Source of the DNA: Arthrobacter sp. SO3
GTDB taxonomy: Bacteria; Actinomycetota; Actinomycetes; Actinomycetales; Micrococcaceae
Direction: 5' to 3'
NCBI RefSeq assembly: GCF_020532825.1
Contig: NZ_MQTS01000013.1
Span: 1-47,625 of the forward strand
DNA: 47,625 nt
Position numbers and translations under genes: made by a program. Each line of letters opens with the position of its first letter. Position 1 is the stretch's first letter. This document shows positions 34,229-44,825 of this stretch, one piece after another. The notes beneath the pieces are model-generated. The model had not been told where the DNA came from, did no database searches, and worked only from the letters and a program-made list of their open reading frames with translations.

Positions 34229-34243
34229 TATAGCAACGCTATA
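34229..34243. promoter_or_regulatory. TetR operator between the mannitol operon and ptsI
   Basis: TATAGC-AAC-GCTATA is a perfect 15-base palindrome in the divergent region. It occupies the -35 area of the ptsI promoter (TACAAT at 34258-34263) and lies 18 bases from the TetR start, so one bound dimer could control both directions. Confidence 0.65.
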
Positions 34244-34257
34244 TGAAGTGCATCACA

Positions 34258-34412
34258 TACAATTTTTTCAGGTGCCGGGAACCGCCCGCTGACGCAGCCG
34301 TCGGCAGGCCCGCCGGATGGACCGGGCCGGAATCTCCGGCCCGGACCGGACGGCCGGCTCCGGCACCTGACACAGCGGCTTACCGGCCCACGGCAGAGAA
34401 TGAGGACCTTCA
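34258..34412 (+). promoter_or_regulatory. ptsI promoter and structured three-stem leader
   Basis: TACAAT (34258-34263) is a good -10 that puts the first transcribed base near 34270. From there the RNA can form an 11-base perfect closing stem, TCAGGTGCCGG (34268-34278) with CCGGCACCTGA (34360-34370). It encloses GCTGACG-cagc-CGTCGGC (34288-34305) and CCGGGCCGGA-atc-TCCGGCCCGG (34322-34344). About 42 bases follow to the GTG, containing the GAGGA ribosome site. No U tract follows, so if it regulates it would do so through stability or translation. I recognise no known riboswitch. Confidence 0.5.
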
Positions 34413-36098
34413 GTGCAGAACTTCCCAGGAGTAGGCGTCAGCCCCGGCCGCATCATCGGAACCATCCGCCAGATGCCCAAACCTGTCAGCGAGCCGCCCG
34501 CCGGGGAGCAGTTGCCGGCCGACGTCACCGCTGAGGAAGCGACGGCGGCGCTGAAGACTGCCGCGAAGGCGGTGCACGACGAGCTGAAGGCCCGGGCGCA
34601 GACGGTCAGTGGCGACGGGAAGGCGGTCCTCGAGGCCACCGCACTCATGGCGACGGACACGATGCTCCTGAAGTCGGCTGCCAAACTGATCGGCCGCGGC
34701 ACCTCGGGCCAGCGGGCGATCTGGGAAGCGGGCGCCTCGGTCTCGGAAATGCTGCACAACCTGGGCGGCTACATGGCGGAGCGCGCTACCGACGTCCTGG
34801 ACGTCCGGGCCCGGATCGTGGCCGAGCTACGCGGCGTCCCGGCCCCTGGCATCCCGTCCTCCCCCACGCCGTTCATCCTGATCGCGGAGGATCTGGCGCC
34901 AGCTGACACCGCCACGCTGGACCCGGAAAAGATTCTGGCGCTGCTCACGGCCGGCGGCGGACCGCAGTCCCACACCGCGATCATCGCCCGCTCCCTGGGC
35001 CTGCCCGCCGTCGTTGCCGCCACCGGCATCGACCAGCTTCCGGACGGCACCGAGGTTTACGTGGACGGCGCAGCCGGCCTGATCACCGCGGATCCCGATG
35101 ACTCCCAGCGGGCCGCCGCCGAACACTGGGCCGCCACGGCCTCACTGCTGGCGGACTTTGACGGCACCGGCGCGACGGCGGACGGCCATCTGGTGCCGCT
35201 GCTCGCCAACGTCGGCGGGGCGAAGGACGCCGTGGCCGCCGCGAAGCTCAACGCACAGGGCGTGGGCCTGTTCCGGACCGAATTCTGCTTCCTGGAGCGG
35301 GACACTGAGCCCACCGTGGATGAACAGGCCGCCGCATACAAGGGCGTCTTCGACGCCTTCCCGGGCAAGAAAGTGGTCCTCCGGACGCTCGACGCCGGTG
35401 CAGACAAACCGCTGCCCTTCCTCACTGACGCCACGGAACCCAACCCCGCCCTCGGCGTCCGCGGGTACCGCACCGATTTCACCACACCGGGCGTGCTGGA
35501 ACGCCAGCTGCAGGCCATCGCCCGGGCCGAGCAGGAATCAGAGGCGGACGTCTGGGTGATGGCGCCGATGATTTCCACTGCGGAGGAGGCCGCCCGCTTC
35601 GCCACACTGTGCGCCGAGGCCGGGATCAAGACCCCCGGAGTCATGGTGGAGGTCCCGTCGGCGGCGCTCACCGCCGAGGCCATCCTCCGGGAAGTGGCCT
35701 TCGCGAGCCTGGGCACCAACGACCTCACCCAGTACGCCATGGCCGCCGACCGCCAGCTCGGCCCGCTTGCAGCCCTCAACACGCCCTGGCAGCCCGCCGT
35801 GCTCCGGCTGGTCGGCCTGACCGTGGAAGGTTCCGTCGCGGAGGGCCACAACAAGCCCGTTGGCGTCTGCGGCGAGGCTGCCGCGGACCCGGCCCTCGCC
35901 GTCGTCCTCACCGGGCTCGGGGTATCCACGCTGTCCATGACGGCCCGGTCCCTCGCCGCCGTGGCCGCCGTACTGAAGACCGTCACCCTGGCCGAGGCGC
36001 AGGAACTGGCCAAGCTGGCACTCTCCGCGCCGAGCGCCACCGAAGCCCGCGCCTGGGTCCGGGCGAAGCTGCCGGTGCTCGAGGAGCTCGGGTTGTAG
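34413..36098 (+). CDS. ptsI: PTS enzyme I (phosphoenolpyruvate-protein phosphotransferase)
   Basis: The 561-residue enzyme transfers phosphate from PEP to HPr, feeding all PTS transporters. The N-terminal domain holds the phospho-His187 in GGGPQSHTAIIARSLGLPAVV in outline. The barrel domain follows, with GVGLFRTEFCFLERDTEPT near 284-300 (PEP-binding Arg), VLRTLDAGADKPLPF near 325, ASLGTNDLTQYAMAADR near 428 and the active Cys in VGVCGEAAADP near 487. The GTG at 34413 has GAGGA upstream. It is divergent from the mannitol operon and shares its operator region. No ptsH follows, so HPr must be elsewhere. Confidence 0.94.
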   Translation: MQNFPGVGVSPGRIIGTIRQMPKPVSEPPAGEQLPADVTAEEATAALKTAAKAVHDELKARAQTVSGDGKAVLEATALMATDTMLLKSAAKLIGRGTSGQRAIWEAGASVSEMLHNLGGYMAERATDVLDVRARIVAELRGVPAPGIPSSPTPFILIAEDLAPADTATLDPEKILALLTAGGGPQSHTAIIARSLGLPAVVAATGIDQLPDGTEVYVDGAAGLITADPDDSQRAAAEHWAATASLLADFDGTGATADGHLVPLLANVGGAKDAVAAAKLNAQGVGLFRTEFCFLERDTEPTVDEQAAAYKGVFDAFPGKKVVLRTLDAGADKPLPFLTDATEPNPALGVRGYRTDFTTPGVLERQLQAIARAEQESEADVWVMAPMISTAEEAARFATLCAEAGIKTPGVMVEVPSAALTAEAILREVAFASLGTNDLTQYAMAADRQLGPLAALNTPWQPAVLRLVGLTVEGSVAEGHNKPVGVCGEAAADPALAVVLTGLGVSTLSMTARSLAAVAAVLKTVTLAEAQELAKLALSAPSATEARAWVRAKLPVLEELGL

Positions 36099-36155
36099 CG
36101 ACGCAACAGGGCGGAGGCAGTGTGAGGCCGAACCGGGGGCGCTAGGATGCACTCC

Positions 36156-36578
36156 ATGACACTGATTGCTCCCCGGGTGACGGCCGCCCTTCCGGCTGAG
36201 GACGCCCAGAATCTCCGGTTCGCCCTGAACGGCAGCGACGACATCACGGTGTTTGTCGACGGCACCGTCCACCGGCTGCCGTCCCAGGCCCGGGACGCCG
36301 TCGTGGACCTGCTGGCGCGCTTCGGCCGGGGCGAGGCGGTAACAGTCAGCAGCGTCGAGGAAATGCTGACCACGTCCCGGGCCGCGGAGCTGGCCGGCAT
36401 CTCGCACACCTATCTGCGGAACATGACGGACCGCGGCGAAATCCCGGTGGAGTACCGGGGCACGCACCGGCGGATCCGGCTCGCCGACATCATGGCCTGG
36501 CTGGAAAAGCAGAAGAAGAACAGTACCGCTGACGGCGCCCAGGAGCACGGGGATGACGGTGCCGCCGATGCTTCGTGA
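36156..36578 (+). CDS. Excisionase/antitoxin-like HTH protein
   Basis: A 140-residue protein with a MerR/excisionase-type HTH in the second half: LTTSRAAELAGISHTYLRNMTDRGEIPVEYRGTHRRIRLADIMAWLEKQKK in outline. The first 65 residues carry VDGTVHRLPSQARDAVVDLLARFGRGEAVTV, a pattern seen in antitoxins that pair with PIN-domain toxins in actinobacteria. No PIN gene follows here; a small membrane protein does. It may be an orphan antitoxin or a small transcription factor. I chose the ATG at 36156 because TAGGA lies nine bases upstream; another ATG at 36147 is too close to that site. Confidence 0.72.
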   Translation: MTLIAPRVTAALPAEDAQNLRFALNGSDDITVFVDGTVHRLPSQARDAVVDLLARFGRGEAVTVSSVEEMLTTSRAAELAGISHTYLRNMTDRGEIPVEYRGTHRRIRLADIMAWLEKQKKNSTADGAQEHGDDGAADAS

Positions 36579-36652
36579 CGGCGTGATAAGGATCAAACAA
36601 CGATCCCGGCCCTGCGCGGAAACGCGGAGAAGCCCGGGGTTACGCTTGGATT

Positions 36653-36898
36653 GTGGGTAAGTTCAGAGGGTGGCACATCGTGGCCGGCATTGCCGCCATG
36701 GTGCTCACCGGTATCCTCGGAACCGCCATGGGGCTGAACAATACGGCTGCCTTTATGTCCAGCTGTGTTGCGTTTGTGGCCGTTTCCCTGTGGGTGGACA
36801 GCCGGATATCGCTCCGCAGAAGGGAAGCAGCGCAGCGGGGGGCGCGGGAAGCAGCGCTGGAGGCCGAGCAGCCCAAACGCGAGGGCCGCGGCACCTGA
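36653..36898 (+). CDS. Small membrane protein, function unknown
   Basis: An 81-residue product with two hydrophobic segments (about 8-28, IVAGIAAMVLTGILGTAMG, and 33-48, FMSSCVAFVAVSLWV) and a basic, Arg/Glu-rich cytoplasmic tail that may form a helix. It resembles no family I can name. The start is a GTG at 36653 with a weak ribosome site. It follows the HTH protein by 75 bases on the same strand. Confidence 0.55.
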   Translation: MGKFRGWHIVAGIAAMVLTGILGTAMGLNNTAAFMSSCVAFVAVSLWVDSRISLRRREAAQRGAREAALEAEQPKREGRGT

Positions 36899-36913
36899 AG
36901 CCACTGGACCGGC

Positions 36914-38134
36914 CTAGATCCTGGGGCGCCCGGCCCAGCGCCGCGCCTTGAGTGCCGCGTGGAGCTCCAGCCGCACCATCCCCTTGAGCGGGTCGACGCC
37001 GAGCAGCTGGCGGATCCTGCCCAGGCGGTTGTAGATGCTGCTCCGGTGCAGGTGCAGTTTGTCCGCTACTTCCTGGACCGAGCCGTCGTTGTCATAGAAA
37101 AGCTCCAGCACCGGCAGCAGCTCGTGGTTCCGGTCGTGGTCCTCCAGGATGCGGAAATAGACCGAGCCCGCGTCGGCCCATGCCCCCGCTCCGCCGCCGG
37201 CCGAGGCCAGCAGCTGGTAGATCCCGGTGGCGCGGCAGTCCACGAGTTCACCCAGTTGCGGGTCCACCGCCGCTGCCTGCGCGGCCTGCCGGGACTGCCG
37301 GTAGGCCTCCACCAGTTCCCGCGGCTTCGCGAAGCCCTCGGAGGTTCCCAGGATGATCCGGTGGACCTGCCGGCCGGCCCGTTTGGCCAGCTCCAGCTGG
37401 TAGTGGACCAGCACCTGGGCGTGGTCGGCCCGTCCCGTCGATTCCCTGAACAAGACGGCGGCGTGCGTTTCCGTGCCGGCGCTGAACAGGGCGGCGTCGA
37501 CCCCGATGGTTGCCTGCAGCGCCGCGGAGCGGTGGATCAGCGTGGAGGCGATCGGATCCGCACCTTCCGCCCAGCCGTCGGCGTCGAGGACCGTCACGAG
37601 CTGCCAGGGTCCGCGCCCCTGCACTTCCTTCCAGCCCGCCACCGCGGCGATGGCGTTTGACTCACCCCGGCAGGCCGCCAGGAATTCCTGTTCACGGCGG
37701 CGGCGGAACTCGGATTCGGCCGTATTGGAGTCCAGCAGCAGGGCTGAGAGCTGCTCCAGCTCGCCGGCCACCCCGGGCAGCTGCGCGAGCACCGACGTCG
37801 CGTTCGGTTCCGCGGCGTCGAGCTGGACCCAGAGGTACCCCACCCGGAAGCCCCGCACCAGGAGGGGAACGCAGACCCGGCCCAGCATCCCGAGCTCCTG
37901 GTTGGCGGGCACGACCACGGGGCGGACCGCCGTCGCGATCCCGTGCGAGAGCTGCCAGGCGCTGACGTCCACCGGGACGCGCTTGCTGAGCAGGAAGTTC
38001 ACCCGGACCCGGTCCGCGTGCGACTGGTTGGAGCTGTAGGCGAGCAGCAGGCCGTCGAGATCCTCGAGCGACAGGCCGCGGCCCAGTTTCAGTGCGACGT
38101 GTTCCACGAGTTGTTCGACATCCTGCTGCTGCAT
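36914..38134 (-). CDS. PucR-family regulator, probably of alanine dehydrogenase (AdeR-like)
   Basis: The 406-residue protein has the PucR/CdaR plan: an N-terminal sensor region, a middle GGDEF-like fold region (ATIGVDAALFSAGTETHAAVLFRES), and a C-terminal HTH_30 domain: VLELFYDNDGSVQEVADKLHLHRSSIYNRLGRIRQLLGVDP in outline. It is divergent from alanine dehydrogenase; in Bacillus the PucR-type AdeR activates ald, and this arrangement suggests the same job here. The start ATG lies 258 bases from the ald ATG. It is the only regulator nearby, but binding to this region is inferred. Confidence 0.85.
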   Translation of the reverse strand: MQQQDVEQLVEHVALKLGRGLSLEDLDGLLLAYSSNQSHADRVRVNFLLSKRVPVDVSAWQLSHGIATAVRPVVVPANQELGMLGRVCVPLLVRGFRVGYLWVQLDAAEPNATSVLAQLPGVAGELEQLSALLLDSNTAESEFRRRREQEFLAACRGESNAIAAVAGWKEVQGRGPWQLVTVLDADGWAEGADPIASTLIHRSAALQATIGVDAALFSAGTETHAAVLFRESTGRADHAQVLVHYQLELAKRAGRQVHRIILGTSEGFAKPRELVEAYRQSRQAAQAAAVDPQLGELVDCRATGIYQLLASAGGGAGAWADAGSVYFRILEDHDRNHELLPVLELFYDNDGSVQEVADKLHLHRSSIYNRLGRIRQLLGVDPLKGMVRLELHAALKARRWAGRPRI

Positions 38135-38331
38135 GCTGCCAGACTACTGCCGATGCCACCGCCAACTCGAATGCCGCGGCGGGCACCACCCCAACGGACA
38201 GCAGGCGACACCTGACGCTTGCCCATTCGACAAATGTCCAGCCTGCTATTTGGAAAAGCGCGGATTTCCGGGGAAAGCCACTGCTGCCGCGCGGCGGAGC
38301 CTGTCGCTTGCCTCACAGCCGGATTTATTCT

Positions 38332-38346
38332 GGAAGTACGACTTCC
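38332..38346. promoter_or_regulatory. Palindrome in the ald upstream region
   Basis: GGAAGT-ACG-ACTTCC is a perfect 15-base palindrome 47 bases before the ald start. It is a candidate site for the divergent PucR regulator, or a small leader hairpin. Confidence 0.45.
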
Positions 38347-38392
38347 CCGCAAACACCCAGGCCTACAAGGCCGCCAGCACTGGAGCCCACAA

Positions 38393-39511
38393 ATGATCAT
38401 CGGTGTCCCCAAAGAGATCAAGAACAATGAATTCCGCGTCGCCATCACTGCTGCCGGCGTGCACGAGTTCCGCACCCACGGCCACTCGGTCCTGGTGGAG
38501 CGCGGCGCAGGCCTGGGCTCGGGCATCACCGACGAGGAATACGCCATCGCCGGCGCCGAGATCGTCGCCGATGCCGATGACGTCTGGGGCCGCGCGGACA
38601 TGGTCATGAAGGTCAAGGAGCCGGTGAAGGCCGAGTACCACCGCTTCCGCAAGGGCCTGATCCTCTTCACCTACCTGCACCTCGCCGCGGAACCGGAGCT
38701 GACGCAGGAGCTCATCAACACCGGCGTCACCGCCATCGCCTACGAGACCGTGCAGGAAGGCCGCACCCTGCCGCTGCTCGCCCCGATGTCAGAGGTTGCC
38801 GGCCGCCTGTCCGTCCAGGTCGGCGCCACATCGCTGATGGCTCCGGCCGGCGGCAAGGGTGTGCTGCTCGGCGGCGTGCCCGGTGTCCGCCCGGCCAAGG
38901 TCGTTGTCCTTGGCGCCGGCGTCGCCGGCACCAACGCGGCCGCCATGGCCCTGGGCCTCGGCGCCGACGTCACCATCCTGGACATCAACATCAACCGCCT
39001 GCGCGAACTGGATGCCCAGTACCAGGGCCGCCTGAAGACCGTTGCCTCCAACGCCTACGAGATCGAGAAGTCCGTTGTCGACGCGGACCTCGTGATCGGC
39101 TCCGTGCTGATCCCGGGCGCCAAGGCCCCGAAACTGGTCACCAACGAGCTTGTCTCCCGGATGAAGCCCGGCTCCGTGCTGGTGGACATCGCCGTGGACC
39201 AGGGCGGCTGCTTCGAGGACACACACCCCACCACGCACCAGGAACCGACGTACAAGGTCCACAACACGATCTTCTACTGCGTTGCCAACATGCCCGGCGC
39301 CGTTCCGAACACCTCCACTTACGCGCTGACGAACGTCACTTTGCGCTACGCCGTCTCGCTGGCCAACCTGGGCGTCAAGGCCGCCTTCGAACGCGACGCC
39401 GCCCTCGCCGCCGGCCTCAACATCGCCGGTGGCAAGGTGGCCCACCGCTCGGTCTCGGAGGCGCACAACCTGCCCCTCGTCGCCGACTGGCACGAGCTCG
39501 TCTCCGCGTAA
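38393..39511 (+). CDS. ald: Alanine dehydrogenase
   Basis: The 372-residue enzyme converts alanine to pyruvate and ammonia with NAD, and the reverse. The start MIIGVPKEIKNNEFRVAITAAGV is typical. Lys75 (KVKEPV) and His96 (YLHLAAEP) are the catalytic residues at the same positions as in the Mycobacterium tuberculosis enzyme. GAGVAGT at 174-180 is the NAD loop. The C-terminus has NMPGAVPNTSTYALTN. The ATG at 38393 has TGGAG about 8 bases upstream; the frame is open further upstream but those residues are not Ald-like. It is divergent from the PucR regulator, with a hairpin after the stop. Confidence 0.95.
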   Translation: MIIGVPKEIKNNEFRVAITAAGVHEFRTHGHSVLVERGAGLGSGITDEEYAIAGAEIVADADDVWGRADMVMKVKEPVKAEYHRFRKGLILFTYLHLAAEPELTQELINTGVTAIAYETVQEGRTLPLLAPMSEVAGRLSVQVGATSLMAPAGGKGVLLGGVPGVRPAKVVVLGAGVAGTNAAAMALGLGADVTILDININRLRELDAQYQGRLKTVASNAYEIEKSVVDADLVIGSVLIPGAKAPKLVTNELVSRMKPGSVLVDIAVDQGGCFEDTHPTTHQEPTYKVHNTIFYCVANMPGAVPNTSTYALTNVTLRYAVSLANLGVKAAFERDAALAAGLNIAGGKVAHRSVSEAHNLPLVADWHELVSA

Positions 39512-39538
39512 CCAGCCGGTCCCGGCATAGCCGGCGCC

Positions 39539-39603
39539 GCAATCGGCTGCTCCGTTACCGCCCTTTTGGACCCCGAAAGGGCGGTTTCGGAGCAGTCGAT
39601 TGC
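39539..39603. repeat. Long hairpin between ald and the oxidoreductase
   Basis: GCAATCG-CTGCTCCG-ACCGCCCTTT (39539-39566) pairs with 39576-39603 with few mismatches. It lies between convergent stops and ends four bases before the oxidoreductase stop. Its nested arms resemble the two hairpin families in size and layout, but its sequence is different. It may be a two-way terminator. Confidence 0.7.
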
Positions 39604-39606
39604 TGT

Positions 39607-40662
39607 TTAAGTCAGCGCCCGGGCCTGCTCGATGAGCCGCAGTACCTCCACGGGCCCTGACGGATCCACCGGGACAGGCAAGGCCGAGGCCGCCCCGCCG
39701 CCGCGGATCTTGTCCGCCAGGATTCGGTAGAACTCCGGGTAGGCGCCGCGCTCGGTGGGCAGCCGGTCGAGGTGTCCGTCCCGGCCGAGGAGCCCGGCCC
39801 AGTTCCGGTCCTCGACGCCGTAGTCCGGGTCCAGCGGGCTGCCGCCCGCCACGATGAACGGCTCCTGCGGGTCAACGCCATGCTTGGTGAAGCCGCCCCC
39901 GCTGCCCAGCAGCCGGAAACGCGGCCCCTGCTGGGCGCAGAGCATGTTCATCCACAGATGGCTCGTGACGCCGGATTCGTGCCGCAGGGCGAGGAACACG
40001 TCGTCGTCGGTCTTCTCCCCTGGCCGCCGGGCATCCAGCTCCGCGTGGGTGACCGTGGCGGGGCCAAACAGCTGCACTGCCTGGTCCAGCAGGTGGGTGC
40101 CGAGGTCGAACAGCACCCCGCCGCCGTCGTCCGCCGTCGCGGCGGCCTTCCAGGCCTTGGCGACGGCCGGGGACCAGCGTTCGAAGCGGGATTCGAACCG
40201 CGTGACCGTGCCCAGAACGCCGCTGTCCAGCAGGCCGCGGACGGTCAGGTAGTCGCCGTCCCAGCGCCGGTTCTGGAAGACGGTGAGCACGCGGCCCAGC
40301 CGCGCGGCGAGCCGGATGAGTTCCTCGCCTTCGGCGCTGCGCACGGTGAAGGGTTTGTCGACGACGACGTCGAGCCCGGCTTCCAGCGCCGCTTTCGCGA
40401 GCGGGTAATGCGTGGCCGGCGGGGTGCCAAGGACCAGCAGGTCCAGTTCGCCGGCGAGGCCAAGGATGCCTGCCGGGGTGTCCACGATCCGGGTGCCGGG
40501 GTACCGGGCGGATGCGGCGGCCTGCCGGCCGGCGTCGGAGGTGGAGATGAGCGCGAGGGAAAATGCGGGGTCTGCCGCGAGCAGCGGGGCATGGAAGACG
40601 CTGCCCGAAAGGCCGAAGCCTGCAACGGCCGTACGGATGGGCCGGGTGGAGTCGGTTGTCAT
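39607..40662 (-). CDS. Gfo/Idh/MocA-family oxidoreductase
   Basis: A 351-residue NAD(P)-dependent oxidoreductase. The N-terminal Rossmann fold has VAGFGLSGSVFHAPLL near residue 11 and the family motif DKPF near 92 (VVVDKPFTVRS, the 'EKP' equivalent with Lys). The C-terminal domain has GGGVLFDLGTHLLDQAVQLFG near 167, with the conserved D-x-G-x-H. These enzymes oxidise sugars, inositols or related compounds; the substrate is not shown by the sequence. I chose the ATG at 40662 because GGGAG lies just upstream. It stands alone between the ald gene and the peptide transporter operon. Confidence 0.87.
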   Translation of the reverse strand: MTTDSTRPIRTAVAGFGLSGSVFHAPLLAADPAFSLALISTSDAGRQAAASARYPGTRIVDTPAGILGLAGELDLLVLGTPPATHYPLAKAALEAGLDVVVDKPFTVRSAEGEELIRLAARLGRVLTVFQNRRWDGDYLTVRGLLDSGVLGTVTRFESRFERWSPAVAKAWKAAATADDGGGVLFDLGTHLLDQAVQLFGPATVTHAELDARRPGEKTDDDVFLALRHESGVTSHLWMNMLCAQQGPRFRLLGSGGGFTKHGVDPQEPFIVAGGSPLDPDYGVEDRNWAGLLGRDGHLDRLPTERGAYPEFYRILADKIRGGGAASALPVPVDPSGPVEVLRLIEQARALT

Positions 40663-40712
40663 GGCTCCCACGCTACCCCCGCCCGGCGCCTCCCTGCCCG
40701 GCTTAAACGGCG

Positions 40713-40749
40713 AAGGCCGGCGCCCCCGCGATGCGGGGGTGCCGGCCTT
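40713..40749 (-). terminator. Hairpin terminator of the peptide transporter operon
   Basis: AAGGCCGGC-CCCCCGC pairs with GCGGGGG-GCCGGCCTT around a GAT loop with one mismatch. It lies 29 bases after the binding-protein stop. A weak GTTTAA run follows on the minus strand. Confidence 0.75.
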
Positions 40750-40777
40750 GCTGTATCAGCTGGCTCTTAGCCGGGGA

Positions 40778-42487
40778 CTACTTCTTTTCCCAGCCGAGGG
40801 TGGTCCAGTCCGGAACCTGGGACAGGCTCTTGAACAGGGACGGGCCGTAGTTGGCCAGGCCGGTGCGCACAAAGGAGATCTGCGGGCCGTTCATCACCAC
40901 ACCCATGGAGAAGTACTTCTCCATGTGCTTCTTTTCAACTTCCATGGCCGCCTTGTTGCGCTCGGTGTTGTCGGCGATGGTGGAGAGCTTCTTGATCTCG
41001 GCGTCCAGTTCGGCGTCGCCCAGTTCGTTCTCGTTCGTTTTGGAATCGTAGAACTGCTTGACCGCGTCGGTCGCGTCGGCGCCCACGGTGTAGCCGGAGA
41101 CGCTCATGAAGAAGTCGCGGCTGCCCAGGACCTTGCCGAAGTCGGCGGATGCGCGCTGGTCGATGCCAACATCCATGCCGCCGGCCTTCAGCTGGTTCTG
41201 CAGTGTCTGCGCGAACGCCAGGGTGGTGGGATCGTCGCCGAAGTTGCTGATCTTGAAGGCGGCGGGGGCGCCGTCCTTTTCCATGATGCCTGCGGCGTTG
41301 GCCGTGTAGCCGGCGTCGGTCAGGACCTTCTTGGCGGCCTCGGCGCCGGTTTCCTTGACCGGGTAGTTGTCCTGGTAGTACTTGGAGAACGGCAGCAGCA
41401 TCATCGATCCGGAGCTGGTTTCATCCCAGTTCAGTCCGTTGAAGCGCACCTTGCGCAGGGCCTCGCGGTCGACGGCGGTGAAGATCGCCTTGCGGACTGC
41501 GACGTCGTTCATCGGCGCCTTCTGTGCGTTGAGGTTCAGCCCGCCGGCGAAGAGGCGCTGGCCGCGGCGGATCTCGGAGTTCTTGGAGCCGTCGAGCTGC
41601 TTGTACGGGGTGATGGTGTTTGCGGAAACACCATCGATTTCACCGTTCTTGAAGGCTGCGATGGCGGCACTGCTCTCCAGCTGGCGGAAAACCACCTTGT
41701 CCAGGACCGGCTTGGTGCCCCACCACTTGTCGTTCTGGGCGAGAGTGACGGTCTTGGCGGCGCTGTCGTACTGGTCCAGCTTGAACGGCCCGGCCATCCA
41801 TTCCGGGTGCATGTCGCCGGTGAAGCCTTCGTTGAAGAGCGCCGGGGTGTTCACGGCCGGGTGGATCAGGCCGGTGAAGAGGGCATCCAGCGGGTAGACC
41901 GGCTGGGTGGTGGTGACAATGACTTCCTTGGCGCTGGAACCGGCCTTGACGGATTCGACGAACTCGTACGCGCCGGAACTGACGATGTCGATGTCCTTGT
42001 TTTCACCCTTGAGCATGTTCCAGGTGTTTTCGAAGGTCTTGACGTCGATCGGGGTGCCGTCGTTGTAGGTGGCCTTCTCATTCACCTTGATGGTGATGGT
42101 CTGCTTGCCGTCCTTGACCTCGCTCTTGACGTCTTCGCAGAAATCCTTGTTCGGCGTGGCGGTGCCGTCGAAGTCGAAGTTCCAGCAGCCCCAGGTGCCG
42201 GCCTGGTCGATCGGGCGGTGCAGGGCGGTGTTGTCCGCGCTGTTGCCGTTGTTGGAGAAACCGTTGAAGTCCGGGCCGATGTTGCCCAGCGGCAGGGTGA
42301 CGGTGCCGCCCGGCTGCAGGTCCTTGGCGTCCTTCGCGTTGATGCTGACCAGCTTGGCCAGGTCACTTCCCGCGTCCTGGCCTTTCGCGGCCGCCGGACC
42401 TTGTGCGGCGCCCCCGCCGCCGCAAGCGGTCAGCGCAAGCGCTGCAACGACGGCGGTAACGCCGCCGATCTTGGTCAGATTCTTCAT
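40778..42487 (-). CDS. Peptide ABC transporter substrate-binding lipoprotein
   Basis: A 569-residue SBP family 5 lipoprotein. The signal peptide (1-21) ends in LTAC with lipid-carrying Cys22. The body has the family's pattern: KVNEKATYNDGTPIDVKTFENTWN near 150 in outline, the WMAGPFKLDQYDSAAKTVTLAQNDKWWG block near 250, and VRKAIFTAVDREALRKVRF near 355. It binds oligopeptides or similar ligands outside the membrane. The ATG at 42487 has GAAGGGGAA upstream. It is last in the operon, 49 bases after the ATPase gene; many opp/dpp operons start with this gene. Confidence 0.92.
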   Translation of the reverse strand: MKNLTKIGGVTAVVAALALTACGGGGAAQGPAAAKGQDAGSDLAKLVSINAKDAKDLQPGGTVTLPLGNIGPDFNGFSNNGNSADNTALHRPIDQAGTWGCWNFDFDGTATPNKDFCEDVKSEVKDGKQTITIKVNEKATYNDGTPIDVKTFENTWNMLKGENKDIDIVSSGAYEFVESVKAGSSAKEVIVTTTQPVYPLDALFTGLIHPAVNTPALFNEGFTGDMHPEWMAGPFKLDQYDSAAKTVTLAQNDKWWGTKPVLDKVVFRQLESSAAIAAFKNGEIDGVSANTITPYKQLDGSKNSEIRRGQRLFAGGLNLNAQKAPMNDVAVRKAIFTAVDREALRKVRFNGLNWDETSSGSMMLLPFSKYYQDNYPVKETGAEAAKKVLTDAGYTANAAGIMEKDGAPAAFKISNFGDDPTTLAFAQTLQNQLKAGGMDVGIDQRASADFGKVLGSRDFFMSVSGYTVGADATDAVKQFYDSKTNENELGDAELDAEIKKLSTIADNTERNKAAMEVEKKHMEKYFSMGVVMNGPQISFVRTGLANYGPSLFKSLSQVPDWTTLGWEKK

Positions 42488-42536
42488 GTGTTCCCCTTCA
42501 TTTTTCGTGCAAGGTGTGATGCGTGTGACTGGTGGG

Positions 42537-44821
<2,285 letters not shown>

Positions 44822-44825
<4 letters not shown>

